From NCBI GenBank assembly GCA_023846275.1, contig JAIUJO010002491.1:7501-71500 (forward strand): a DNA stretch of 64,000 nt, in the 5' to 3' direction. How positions within the stretch are numbered: the stretch's first letter is position 1; every line of letters begins with the position of its first letter. The notes beneath the pieces are model-generated. The model ran no database searches. It had not been told where the DNA came from and saw only the letters and a list, made by a program, of their open reading frames with translations. A program made the translations under genes and the position numbers. Origin of the DNA: Vanilla planifolia (Eukaryota > Streptophyta > Magnoliopsida > Asparagales > Orchidaceae). Shown piece after piece: positions 49,701 through 63,146 of the stretch.

Positions 49701-52700
49701 ATCAATTATGTGACAAAGTTGTTCAAGAGATTAAAGAGATACAGTGCAACATCCTTATTTGAGAAATTAAGTGCAAAGCAAAATGTGTCATAATGCATGA
49801 AAAAAAATTAAATATTTTAGAATATGGAAAAAAATATTTAATTCTATAAAACTTTTCAAGTGTTGACCAATAATGTTTATTTCATGCTTATCAAAACATG
49901 CTAGGAATTACTTCTAATTACCAAAGTAAATATGCAAAAAACAATAAATTATTACTTCAATATTAAAACATTATATGCTAAAGCTTGCATAATAATAATT
50001 AGAGAAATATAAAATAACAAAATGAAAGTTGTGAATAAGGTCACATGAGAGGATACTTCAAGTTAAGTAGTAACTTAAGCAAATTAATGTTAAATATTTA
50101 AAAAAATTAGGTAAATCATAAAAAAGTTACATTCTATGATGCTGAGGAGTTTCAGTGTAAAGTCATCAATTGTCAAATCTAGTATGAATTAAAATACCTC
50201 ATAAAATACATAAAAGTAATTGAAAATAAAATATTTATTAATATGAAAGCGAATATTAATTGGTAAAACTTATTTAGACGATTCTAATATTGTTTATTCA
50301 ATCTTGAGTAGAATTATTATTGATTACCACAGTAAATAAGTATGAGTAATAACAAATTATTACTTAAACATTAAGAAAATATGCAATAAAATAGAAATGA
50401 GATAAATTGAAACAAAGAAATACAATAAATTTGAAGTAATATGGAGGTTGGACTGTTGGAGAAATGAGATAAAGTATAAAGGAATGTTGTAATATAACAC
50501 ACTAAATAGATTGGGTGTGGCATCCTCATCACCATATAAGGCATGAATCAAAATTCCTTATAAAGCTTGCCGATGCTGGAGATAAAAATATATGTAAAAA
50601 TTTTTAAATAAGTATTTAAATCGATAGGGCTCTTTGAGTAGAGTCTAACGATGACTATCTCATCTTGATCAAACCTTGCATTGAATTACTATTAGTTTCA
50701 AAAGTTAATAAGTAATAATAATAAAGAATTTTATTTTAATAATAAGTAAATATATATTAATATTGAAATGAGTTAAATTTGAAATAAAGTAAAATATCAA
50801 AATTAAAGAAATGTAAAGGTGTGTCATATGAATATTTAAAAATATACAAAATTTTTGTAATTCAATAGACCAAATGGAGGCCAATCCAATGATATTTATT
50901 TTTTTTATCTGACCTTATTGTAATTACTACAAATAACAAAAGTAAACAAACACATATAATTGTAAATAGTTTTTCAATTTTAAGTAAACATATATTAAAT
51001 CTAAAATGAGATAGATTGAAGAAATTTTATATAACCAAAACAAAGCTAATTAAAGGTCATATTATAATGGAGTTTTTGTTTCATATTAATATAAGCAAAT
51101 CTAAGGGAAAAAATTTTAAGAAATGAGTTTTATAATACGGGAAAGTTACATTCCAAGATACTATGATGATCAAATGTAACATCCGACATCATTAAATTTT
51201 GTCTAAATTAAAATTTCTGATAAAGCTTACCAAAATAATAAAAGCAAAAAAATTGAAAATTATAAAAGTTGATATTTAATTAGATGGAGCCCACCTTGTC
51301 ACTAATATGAAATTTATTTCATCTCTATCAAACTACTCTTATATTCACTAAATATAACTAATGCAAGTAACCATAAGTACTAATAAATTATTAATTTATT
51401 ATTATTTTAATATATATTAAAGATTAAATGAAACAAATTGAGGCAATGTATTATAACAAAATAAAAATAATGTAAAAGAGAACAAGATGAGAATTATTGT
51501 CGATATTAGAATAATTAAATCAAAGCAAACAAATAATAAAAAATAAGATAAATTATTTGTGGAAGTTTCATAGCTGGATTTTAAGCAGATCATATACAAC
51601 ATCTTTGATCACAAAATCAAAATGTTTTGTAATGCATATGAAATTGCTAGAAATAAAATATTTAATTAGATTCGGCTCAACGAGACTAGCCTAATGATAT
51701 TTATCTTATGTAAGTATAAAATTATTTTGAATTAGCATGAATAACCATAGTAAATAAGAATAAATAGAAATTATTTAAGATTTTAATACCAAGAAAGTAT
51801 ACATTAAAGATAAAGTGAGATAAATTGAAGCATTATAATATAACAAAACTAAAGCAATATAAATATCACATGAGTTGTGATTTAAAGCTGTTGATATAAT
51901 GAAATCAAAAAGAATTTTGTAGAAATAACAAATTGTGAGGGAAAGTACTATTATAAGTTACTAAAGATTAAAAGGAAATAAAGTGTAACATCTTAGATTG
52001 TCATATTGGGATCTAATCAAAATTACTTTTAAACATTTTAAAGTTATAGGTAAATAAAATATTTTAAAAAATAGAAATTAATATTCAATAATATAGAGTT
52101 CATTCAAAAAAAATGAGCAAAACTTTTTTTCATCTTGATCTAACAACATTTTGAATTACTATGTCATAGTAAAGTTAACAAGTAAAACAAATAATACATT
52201 ATTATTTTAATATTATGTAAATATAAATTAAAACTAACATAAGATAAATTAATGTAATATAATATAGAAAAATTAAGTAATTTAAAAGTCATAGTTGTAG
52301 AGATTTATAATTAAACATTACTATAAAAAAAGTAAGAAATGTAAAGAAAAGAGATACAATTTTGTGGGAAAGAATAAAATACAAGGAAGTTCAAGTGTAA
52401 GCCCTCAATCAATGAATCTTGTTTGAATTAAAATGCATCATAAAGTTTGAAACAATATTTTAAAATGTAAAAATGAATATTTAATTTTGTCGTCATAAAG
52501 ATAAGTCTAAAAATGTTTTTTACATTTCAATCGAACCTACTCTAAAATTATATTGACTTTCAAAGGTAAATAAGCATAAGTATAATAAATATTATCTAAA
52601 TATTAAGAATATAGATACTAAATCATATAATAGATAAATAAAAAAAACATATCGTATTCTAATCAAAGGTATGTAAAGGTCACATTTGAGAACATTTAGA

Positions 52701-53435
52701 CATATATAGTAATATAACAAAATCAATGCCTAATTTTAAAATAATGGATAAATTATATGAGATATTTTCCTTCAAAGATATTAAAGGGATTGAGTGTAAA
52801 ATCATCAATCATCAAATTAGGTAAAGCAATAGTCACATGAAGTGTGCCAAAACAATAGGGAATAAAATATTCAAAAGTATAAAACTGAATTTTTAACTTA
52901 ATATAACTAATCAATAAAACTCCAATGATGTTTGTTTGTTCCTGATCAAAGCTTGTCCAGAATTTTTATAAATTACAAAAGTAAATAAGTATAAAATGTA
53001 ATAAAGTATTATTTTAGTAGTGAATAAATATATATTATAGCTATAATGAGATAAATTGATGTAATATAATTAAGTCATAGTGATACAAAGATAACATGAG
53101 ATGTGAATAAGTGTTTCTAAGTAATATAGCTGAATGAAAGAAAAAAAGTTGAACAATTGGGATAAATTATAAAAGAAAGTTGCATCACTTGATACCAAGA
53201 AGTCAAGTGTAACATCCCTATTCATGAACTCTAGTATGAACCATGATCTTTCATAATGCTAGCAAGCATCATAGAGAAATAAATATCCATAAATATACAA
53301 ATAAATATTTAATTGAAGGGAGCTCATTCTTTCAAGTCAAATAATATATGTTTCATCTTCATTAGATCTTGTTTAGAATTATTATGAATTAGAAATTTAA
53401 ATAATTAAAAAACTAAATAATAATAGTATATTACG

Positions 53436-53535
53436 AATAATAGTATATTACTATTTTAATATTAAGAAATTATATTTTAAATTAATAATAATAGTATATT
53501 ACTATTTTAATATTAAGAATTTATGTTTTAAAGTT
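53436..53535. repeat. 51-bp tandem duplication in satellite A
   Basis: 'aataatagtatattactatt' starts at 53,436 and again at 53,487, followed both times by 'ttaatattaagaa' and 'ttat(a/g)ttttaaa'. The copies are nearly identical, so this duplication is much younger than the divergence between satellite units. A third partial match ('aataatagtatattacg') lies just upstream. Confidence 0.85.
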
Positions 53536-56149
53536 AAGATATATTTTAATGTAAAAAATTAGACAAATTGAATAATTTAACACAACCAAAGCAAAGTGAT
53601 GTTACTATCACATGAATGGTCATTTAGAGCATCATTGTGTTATAACAAAATCAAAATGAAAAATTTGACAAAATTAAATAAATAATACCAAAAAGTTGGA
53701 TTCTAACTAGATATGTTAAGAAGATAAAGTGAAAAATCCTTAACTAATAGATAAGATAATAATCATATTTTCTTTTAAGCCATGCTAAAACCCTACAAAA
53801 TAAAATGTATAAAAATATAATAATAAATATTTGATTAGATAAAGCTTATAAAGATGAGATTTGTTTCGTTTCTATTGAAGCTCACTGATAATTATTTTGA
53901 ACTATCAAAGTACTTAAGCATAAATAGTAATAAATTATTGTTTTAATATTAGGAGGATACATATTAAAACTAAAATTAGATAAATTGACAATATGTAATG
54001 CAACCCAAACAAAGCAAAAAATTTGAAATATTATAAAAATTGTATGACAAAGTTGTTGTTAAAGCATTTCAAGAGGTTGAGTATAGCATTCTTATTCATT
54101 AAATTAGGAATGAATCAAAAAGTCTCATAAAGATTTCCAAAACCTCAAAAAGCTAAAATCTTTCAAAATATAGAAAAGAATATTTAATTCCTTAAAGCTT
54201 GTTGAGAGGTGTCCAATGACATTTGCTTGATGTCAATCAAACCACATTAGAAATTACGACAAATTAGAAGTGTAAATATAAATAAATAAAAACAATAAAT
54301 GATTATTTTAATGTTGATGAACCATAATATAGAAAAATAAAATCTATAAAATTGGTCACACGAGAGGATATTCTGAGATACATAGTAATATAGCAAAATA
54401 AAAGCTAAATATTTGAAGAGTTGGAGTAAACTATATATGAAACTTACATTTTATGATGCTAAGGTGACCAAATGTAGGTTCCTAAATTGTCTGATTAGGT
54501 ATCAAAAAAAAGTCTCATAAAGCACAGAAATGTCATAAAAAAATAAAATATTTAATTAGATCAAGATTATTGAGTTGATTCTAATGATGTGTATTGTACC
54601 ATGACTTGAATTACTCTGAATTACCTAAGTAAAAAAGCATAAACAATATTAAAATAATTTTTTTAATATTTTGATAATATATAATAAAAATAAAAAATAA
54701 TAATTTGAAGAAATGGAATATAACAAAACCAAGGTCATTAAAATATCAAATGATTAGTGAAATAAGATATTTTAAATAATAAAGTTGCAATCAAAGATAC
54801 TAAAGCAATTGAGTTTAACGTCATTTATCATAAAGTGAGGTATGAATCAAAATCTTTAGGAAAGATTTCCAGAGCTATAGTCAATAAAATATGAAAAAAT
54901 CATTAAAATAAATAGTTAATTTGATAAAGCTAAAAGATAAGAATACAATAATCATTATTCACTTGATTAGACCTCTCATTAAGTTACTCCTAATTACCAT
55001 AGTAAATAGCCATTAATTATAAGAAATTATTATCTTAATACAAAGTAATTATATATTAAACTAGACTTAAGTTAAAATTAGGAAAAGTAATATAACAAAA
55101 TCAAACTGATATAAAGTTTACATAAGGAGATATTTAGACTTTCATAGTAATATAGTTAAGACACAAAAAATTTAAACAAATGGGATAAATTAAATAGGAA
55201 AGTTGCATTCTATAACTCTTAGCACAATAAGGGTTACATCAGCTATCATTTAGTCAAAAACTAATCAAATGTCTTGTTAATCACATCAAAACCAATGAAA
55301 ATGGAATATTTTTAAATATACAAAAGGATTTATTGCTCGATAAAATTTATCGAGTCGTCTCAAACAATGTTTTTTTTGTATTGGTGAGATCTTAATTTGA
55401 ATTATTATGAATCAAAAAAATAAATAAAGACTAAATATTAATAAATTATTTATTTAATATTAATTATATATCTACTAAAACTAAAAATTTGATATATTTA
55501 AGAAATATAATATAAACAACTCAAAGCAATGCAAAGTTGATGTAAGAATGGAAATAGTATTTCAAACTTATATAAGAAATAAGTAAAAATATTTGAAAAA
55601 TGAGTTTTGTTGTTTGAGAAAGTTCAATATTAAAAACTTAAGGATATCAAGGATAACATCCAACATAATGGAATCAAGAATGCATCAAAATTGCATGCAA
55701 AGCATAATAAAATTATAAGAAAAAATAAAAATAGTTAAAATATATATAGAAATTAAGTATTAATTGGATAATGCTCTTTAAGATTAGTTAAATGAAATTT
55801 GTTTTGCCTCAATAAAACCAAGTTAGTATTTTCCAAAAAAGAAAAAATTAAATAAGAATAAGTAATAATAAATTAACATTTTATTATTATGAATGTATAA
55901 TAAAGCGCAAATGAAAAAATTGAAGCAATGTATTAGTATAAAAAAATAATGTGAACAACACACTATAGGAGAGTTGTAATTTCATATTAATATAATATGT
56001 AGAGAATTGTATGAGAAAGTTACATTTTTATACAATAATGAGTTTGATTACAACATCTGTGATAATAAAACTTAAATGATTTATAAAGCTTAAAAACCTA
56101 AAAAAATAACATTTAGAAAAATAAAAATAAAGTCTAATTAGATAGAGCT

Positions 56150-56310
56150 CATTGAGATAAGTCTAATGATATTTATTTCATCTCGATTGGACATTATTTG
56201 AAATAAAAAACATATAATGTGCCCCAAAGCTGCAAAAAATATAATATTAAAAAACTTTAAGATTAATTTTTTATTGCACTAAACTCGTAAAAACTAGTCT
56301 AATTATATTC
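56150..56310 (-). repeat. Strongly truncated satellite A unit
   Basis: The boxes 'atagagctcattgagataag' (about 56,143) and 'actaaactcgtaaaaactag' (about 56,280) are only about 140 bp apart. In between, 'gaaataaaaaacatataatg' joins directly to 'tgccccaaagctgcaaaaaa', removing the middle of a unit. Confidence 0.6.
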
Positions 56311-59300
56311 ATCCTATCTTAATCAAGTCATATTTCAATTACTATGAATTTTTGAATTAAGTAAGCATAACAAATTTATTGTTATCTATTATTTAAATAA
56401 ATATGAATTAAAATAAAAAATGCTTGAAATGAAGTATTAAAATATAACAAAATCAAAGTAGTGCAAAGGTTTTTTGATAAAAGATTTAGAATAACATGAT
56501 AATAAGTCTAAATCAAAACAAAAAATCTAGAGAAATCTAATAAATTATATGGAATTATTGCATTCTGAGATATTACGGAGACTGAAAGAAATGTATTAAA
56601 TGCCACTTTGTGGAAAATCAAATTTCTTTTAAAAGAATCCCAAAGCCATAAAAATGAAATATTTCAAAATTAAAAAAATTAAAATTTAATTTGATAGAGC
56701 GTATCGTGATGACTCCAAAATTTTTTTTTTGTCGTCTCAATTAGACCTTGTTTCGAAATGCAAAAATTACTAAAGTAAATAAGAAGAAAATAATATTAAA
56801 TTATTATTTCAAATTTAAGTAAACCAAAATTGAAGCCAACATGATGTTAAACTAAAGCAATGTAATGTAGCCATATAATATTAAAGGTCATATAAGAGAA
56901 AATTAGAGTTTCTTAGTAATGTAGTTATATTAAAGCAAAAATTAAAGAAGTTATATAAATTTTCTTTTAAAGTTACATTTCAAGACACTAAATTGATTGA
57001 GAATATTCTTGATCATTAAATGAGATATGAATTAAAATTTCTCATAAAGCAAGCAAAAGTTTTTACACAACCTAAATAAAAATTTAGAAACAAATTACAA
57101 TTTTATAGAGCCTATCGAGATGAGCCAAACAACTTTTGTTTCACACTCATTGGACCTTCTTTATTAATACTATGAATCACAAAAAAACATAAAAACAAAC
57201 AAATTATTTTTTTAATACTACAAAATTTTATATATTAAATAAAAACTGAGTTCAACTAAAGAAATGTAATATAACAAAATGAAAGTGATGAAGAGGTCAT
57301 ACCAAAGGAGAAAAAGAGTTTCTTTGTAATGTAACACAATTAAAAAAAATAAAGATATGTATTTTAAGAAATGAGTTAAACTATTTGTAATGCTTGTGTT
57401 CTAAAACCCTAAAAGATCTAGTGTGAAATTGTTGATTATTAAATTAGATATGAATAGAAACACTTCATAAAGTTCTTCAAAATCATAAAAAAATTTAAAC
57501 AATTGCAAATGAATATTTAATTGGTTTGAGCTCCTCTATACAAGTCAAATGAAAAGTGTTTTACTTAGATTGGACATCATTTGGAACTATTGTTGATTGC
57601 CAATACAAATAAGCATTTAAAATAATAATTTTTTATTTTTAAACTATAAAAAATGTAATAAACTTGAAATGATATAAATTAAGTAATATAATATAACCAA
57701 ACAAAGGTTACAGAATGGGCACATGAGAGTACAATTTATGTTTCACAATAATATAACAAAATCATTGGGAAATATTTCAATAAGTGAGCTAATTTTAGTG
57801 AGAGAATTCTATTCAAAGATACTTGACAAATTGAGTGTAACACCTTTGATCATCAAATTAGGTCAAAATAAACCTTTCTTGTAATAAAGGTGAAATTCAT
57901 ATAAAATAGCATAATTAGAAAAATAATAAAAAGTTAATATTTAATTACATAGAGCTCTTTAAGATGAGTTTAATAATATTTGTTTCATCTTAATCAACCA
58001 CTGATTAAATTACAAAATTTTACAATACTAAATAAGTATAAATAATAATAAATTTTTATTTTAATATTAAGTAAATGAATAATAAAGCTAAAATTAGATA
58101 AATTAATGCCATATAATACAACAAATTCAAAGCAATATAAAAGTCACATAGAAGGAGAGTTAGTGCTGTATGGCAATGTAACAAAGGAATGATAAAATCC
58201 AAAGTGACAAGATAAATTGTATAAGGAAGTTGCATTCCAAGGTACTAAATGAATCATGTTTAATAATATCCTTGATAGTCAATTTCAGCACAAATTAAAA
58301 TATCTTGTAAAGTATGCCAAATCTTTTGAAAAAATAGTTTCAAAAATATATAAATGAATATTTTATTTGAGAGAGTCCTTTGTGTTGAGTTTCATGACGT
58401 TTGCTTCCTCTCGATCAAACCTTAATTCAAATTACTAAATCAAAGAGGCTTAAATAAAAATAATATGTTATATTAAATATATAAATAAATTAGAAGAAAA
58501 TTAATTAAGACAATATAATATAACCAAATGAAAGTGTTGAAAAGGACATATGAGAGGAGAAAAAGTGTTTCTTAGTCATATAACACAATTAAAGTGCAAC
58601 TTTTGAAAAAATGAGATAGATTGTTTAGAAAAATTGCATTAAAAAATGAATGAGAACAAGAGGAATATCCTTTATCATCCAATTAGCTAAGGATCAATAC
58701 ATCTCGTCTTGTAGCCAAAGCAATAGAAACTAAATATCTAAAAATGTGGAAATGGATATTTAATTCTATAAAGACAATCAAGATCAGCCTAACATTTATT
58801 ACATCTTAATGAGACCTCATTTGGAATTATTAAGTACCATAGTAAATAACTATAAATATTAATAGAACATATTTTAAATTTAAGTAAATGTATAGTAATG
58901 CTAAAATTGGATAAATTAAAGAATTGTTATATAAGCAAACAAAAATGACGTGAAGGTTGCCCAAGAGAAATATTTAAAGAGATGATATAAATGTTTTAGG
59001 AATGCAACTTGCAAGATATGAAGTATTTTATTTGTGACATCCTTGATCATCAAATAAAGTTTGTATTAAAATCATTCATAAATCATGAGAAAATAATGGA
59101 AAATAATTTTTTTTAGAAATATATGAAAGTATGTTTAAATGAATAAAGCACATGGAGATGGGACCAGTGACAATTATTTTATCTAAATCAAACATAATTT
59201 TGAATTTATGAAATTTACTACAAAAAATATGGATGAATAACAATAAATTTTTGTTATTATCAAATAAATACCTAATAAAAAAATAAGATATATTCAAGCA

Positions 59301-60048
59301 ATCTATTCTAACCAAATCAATGCATTATTAAAGTCATATGACTGGAGAACAAGAGTTTTATAGTAAAATAACAAAATTAATTCAAACCTTTTGAGGAAAT
59401 AGGATAAATTATATAAGAAACTATTGTTAAAAGATATTAAGAGCTTGAGTCCAACATCCTTGACAATCAAATATTCGATACAACTCAGAATGTCTTGTGA
59501 AAAATATGAAAGCCACCAAACATAAAATATTTAATATTTAAAAACAAACATTTAATTAGTTGAGCTGATCAATTCAAGTCAAATGAAATCTGATGAGCCT
59601 TGACTAGGCCTTGTTTGGAGTTAGCATTAATTATAAACATATATAATGATAAATATTTTTTTAATATTTAAGAAATACGTTATAGAGCTAAGCGAGATAA
59701 GGTAGAGCAACTTAATATTCAGAAATTAAAATGTTGTGAAGGTCACATAAGATGAGAATTAGAATTTCATAATATTATAACAAAATAAAAGAAACATATT
59801 TAAGAAAATTATAAAGTATACACAAGAGTAACATTATAAAAAATTGAGGAGATCTAATATTACATTCTCGTTCATTGAGTTATGTATAAATCATAATCTT
59901 ATGTAAAGTACATCAAATTTAAAGAAAATAAATCTTTTAAATTATAAAAATAAACATTCAATTGGAATAATATCATAGAGAGTAGTACAACGATATTTCT
60001 TTTCGCTTGTTGAAATTCATTACAAATTGCTAGAAATTATAAAAGTAA

Positions 60049-60080
60049 ATAAGCATAAATAAGCATAAATAAGAATAAAT
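60049..60080. repeat. 10-bp tandem repeat, three copies
   Basis: 'aagcataaat' is repeated twice and followed by the variant 'aagaataaat'. It is a local slippage expansion of the word 'aagcataaat', which occurs once at this place in most satellite A units. Confidence 0.85.
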
Positions 60081-62399
60081 TTTTAATTCAATGTTAAGTA
60101 GATATATATTAATTAAAAAATGACATATATTGAAGTAATGTTATTTGATCAAAAAAGAGCAATGTAATATGCCAGAAAGGAGCAGATTTAAAATTACATT
60201 ATAATATAGGTAAATCAAATAATAACTTTTGAGAAATAAGATAAATAATATGAGAATATTATCCTTTGAGATTGTTTGAAGATTGGGACTAACATCCTTT
60301 ATTGTTTGATTGGGCTAAATTGTAATATGTCATAAACTATAACAAAGACAGAAAAAATATTTAAAAATATTGAAATGAATAATTAAGAAGATATAGAACA
60401 GGATGATGTATCTAATGATATTTGTTTCTTCTTAATAAGATCATATTAAAAATTACTAAAAATTATAATAATAAATAAACAAAAATAATAATAGATTAAT
60501 ATTTTAAAATTATGTAAATATATAATGGTTCTAAAACTTCATAAATTGAAGTAATGTAACATATCTAATCATAATGATGTAAAGGTAGCACATAAGCAAA
60601 ATTAGTGCTTCGTAATAGTATATATAGATAAAAATTAAACAATTTGAAGGAAATGATATAAAGTTTAAAGGAAAGTTGCACTCCAAGATACTAAGGAGAA
60701 CGTGTATGGCATCCTCGATCGCATAAGATGGTGTGCAAAATGTCTTTTAAAGCATGCAAAAATAATGGAAATTAAGAAATTGAATATATAAAAATTAAAA
60801 TTTAATTTGATTGAGTTGACTAAGATGAGTCTGATGCCATTTATCTTATGTCAATATAATCTCATTTAAAATTTAGGTAAATTAATAACTTTAATATACA
60901 TAAATAATACTGAATTTTTTTTTATTACTATGTGAACAAATAATAAAGCTAAAATATAATAAATTGAAGCAATGCATTACAACTAGCTAAAAGCAATATA
61001 AAAGTGACATGAGACGAGGGCAAGAGTTTTATAGTATTGCACTAAAATAAAGTAAAACATTTGAATAAATGAGATAAATGATATAAGAAAGTTGAATGCT
61101 AAGATATTGACGAGATTCAGCGCCACAATTTTCATAGTAAAACATTTTATGAATTAAATGTCTCAAGAGAAATATTAAAGCCATAAAAAACTACATAACA
61201 TAAATATGAGTATTTAATTAGATGGAGCTTTCCAAAAAAAAGTTCAATAATGTTTGACTATTCTCAATCAAACCTTGTTTAAAATTACTAAAAATTACAA
61301 ATATAAACAAACATAGAAAATTTATATTTTTTTAATATTAAGAAAATATACAATAACTCTAAAAAAACATAACTTGAAGCAATTTAATACAACCAATGCA
61401 AATAACATGAAGTTTATGTCATGAAATGAGGATTAAGATATCACTGAACTAAAACGGAATTAATGCCAAAAATTTAAAGAGAACAGTTGGATTCGAAGAT
61501 AATAAGGAGATGGATTGTAACATCATCATTCACCAAATTTTGAACAAATCAAAATGTCTTATGAGAAATTAAAAAAACATCAAAATTAAAATATCTATAA
61601 CATAGATTCAAATATTGTATTAGATAGAGCATATCAACAAATATTCAATAATGTTTGTCATGTCTTAATCAAACCTAGGTTTGAATTACTATAAATTACA
61701 AATGTATATAAACATAAATAATATTTAATTATTATTTTAATATTAACTAAATATTTAATAAAACTAAAATGTGATAATTTCAACCAAAGTGAAGTAAAGG
61801 TCATGTGAGTTGAACATTAGAATTTCATAGTAAAGTAAATAAAATCAAAGCCAAAAATTTAAAGAAATGATAAATTATACCTGAAAGTTGCATTCCATGA
61901 CATTAAGAGGATTTAATGTAAAATACTCAATAATCAAATGAAGACTGAATCAAAATTTCCTCTAAGGCATGAAAATATAAAATATTTAAAAATATAAAAA
62001 TTTATATTCAGTTGGATAGAGCTCATCGAGGCATGTCTAATAAAAATTATTACATCTACATCGAACCTTGCTTAGAATTACTCTAAATTATAAAAAAAAT
62101 AATAACAAATAATAGTTATAAATTATTTTTTCAATCTTAAAGTGAATCTATATTAAACTTGGTATAAGGTAAACTAAGCCATACAATAGAACAAAAATAG
62201 TGTAAAGTGAAGGGCACATGAGAGAAGATTTAAAATTAAATATAATATAACAAAATAAAAAAATTTAAAGAAATGTGATAAATTATACGATAAAGTTATA
62301 TTCCAATGCACTTAAATGATGTAGTGCAACATTGTTGTTTGTTTACTCATATGCAATCAAATATTTCATAACATGTATTAAAGCCCTTGAAATAAAAAT

Positions 62400-62660
62400 G
62401 CTTAAAATAGAAAAATATTTAATTGCATAATGTATGACGAAGCGAGTCAAACTACATTTTTTTTTATCTTGAATAGACTTTGTTTGGAATACTATGAATT
62501 TCTAAAGTAAATGCACATCAATAATAATAACAATATCAATAAAATATTTATTAAAACTTGCAAATCTTATCAAAGTCTTAGAAACTTAAAAAACTAAGAA
62601 ATATAAAAATAAATATTTAATTAAATAGAGCTCATTACGATGTATGTAATGATATTTATT
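62400..62660 (-). repeat. Truncated satellite A unit
   Basis: The boxes near 62,430 and 62,630 are about 200 bp apart. The unit jumps from 'caataaaatatttattaaaa' (about 62,560) to 'cttatcaaagtcttagaaac', losing the 'aggtcacatgag' to 'tcataaagc' part. Confidence 0.6.
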
Positions 62661-63123
62661 TAGTCTTGATAGAACCTCGATTATACTTACTCCAAATTTC
62701 AAAATTCAATATGAATAAATAGTAATAATAAGTAAATATATGTTGAAATTGAAAAGAGATAAATTGACATAATATAATATAAAAAATCTAAGTATTGTAA
62801 CATCCTTATTTGCCACATTTGGTACGAATTAAAATGTCTCACAAAGTGCACCAAAACCTTAAAGAAAAAATATTTAAAAAAGGAATACATATTTAGGTAG
62901 AGCCAGAAAGAACTAATCCAATGATCTTTGTTTCATCTCGATCATAAATTTTTTAAAGTTATTATGAATTACAAATAAAATAATAATAACACATAATAAA
63001 TTATTATCTTATAATTAAGTAAATATATTATAAGGTTAAAAAGAGAAAATTTGAAGAAATATAATACAACTAAATCAAAGTGATTTAAAAAACACATGAG
63101 TGAAAATTTAGTGTTATATAGTG

Positions 63124-63146
63124 ATATATATATATATATATATATA
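63124..63146. repeat. Short (AT)n run
   Basis: A pure AT run of about 23 bp at the same unit position as the long TA run at 43,277, after 'gttatatagtg'. This position seems prone to TA expansion. Confidence 0.9.
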
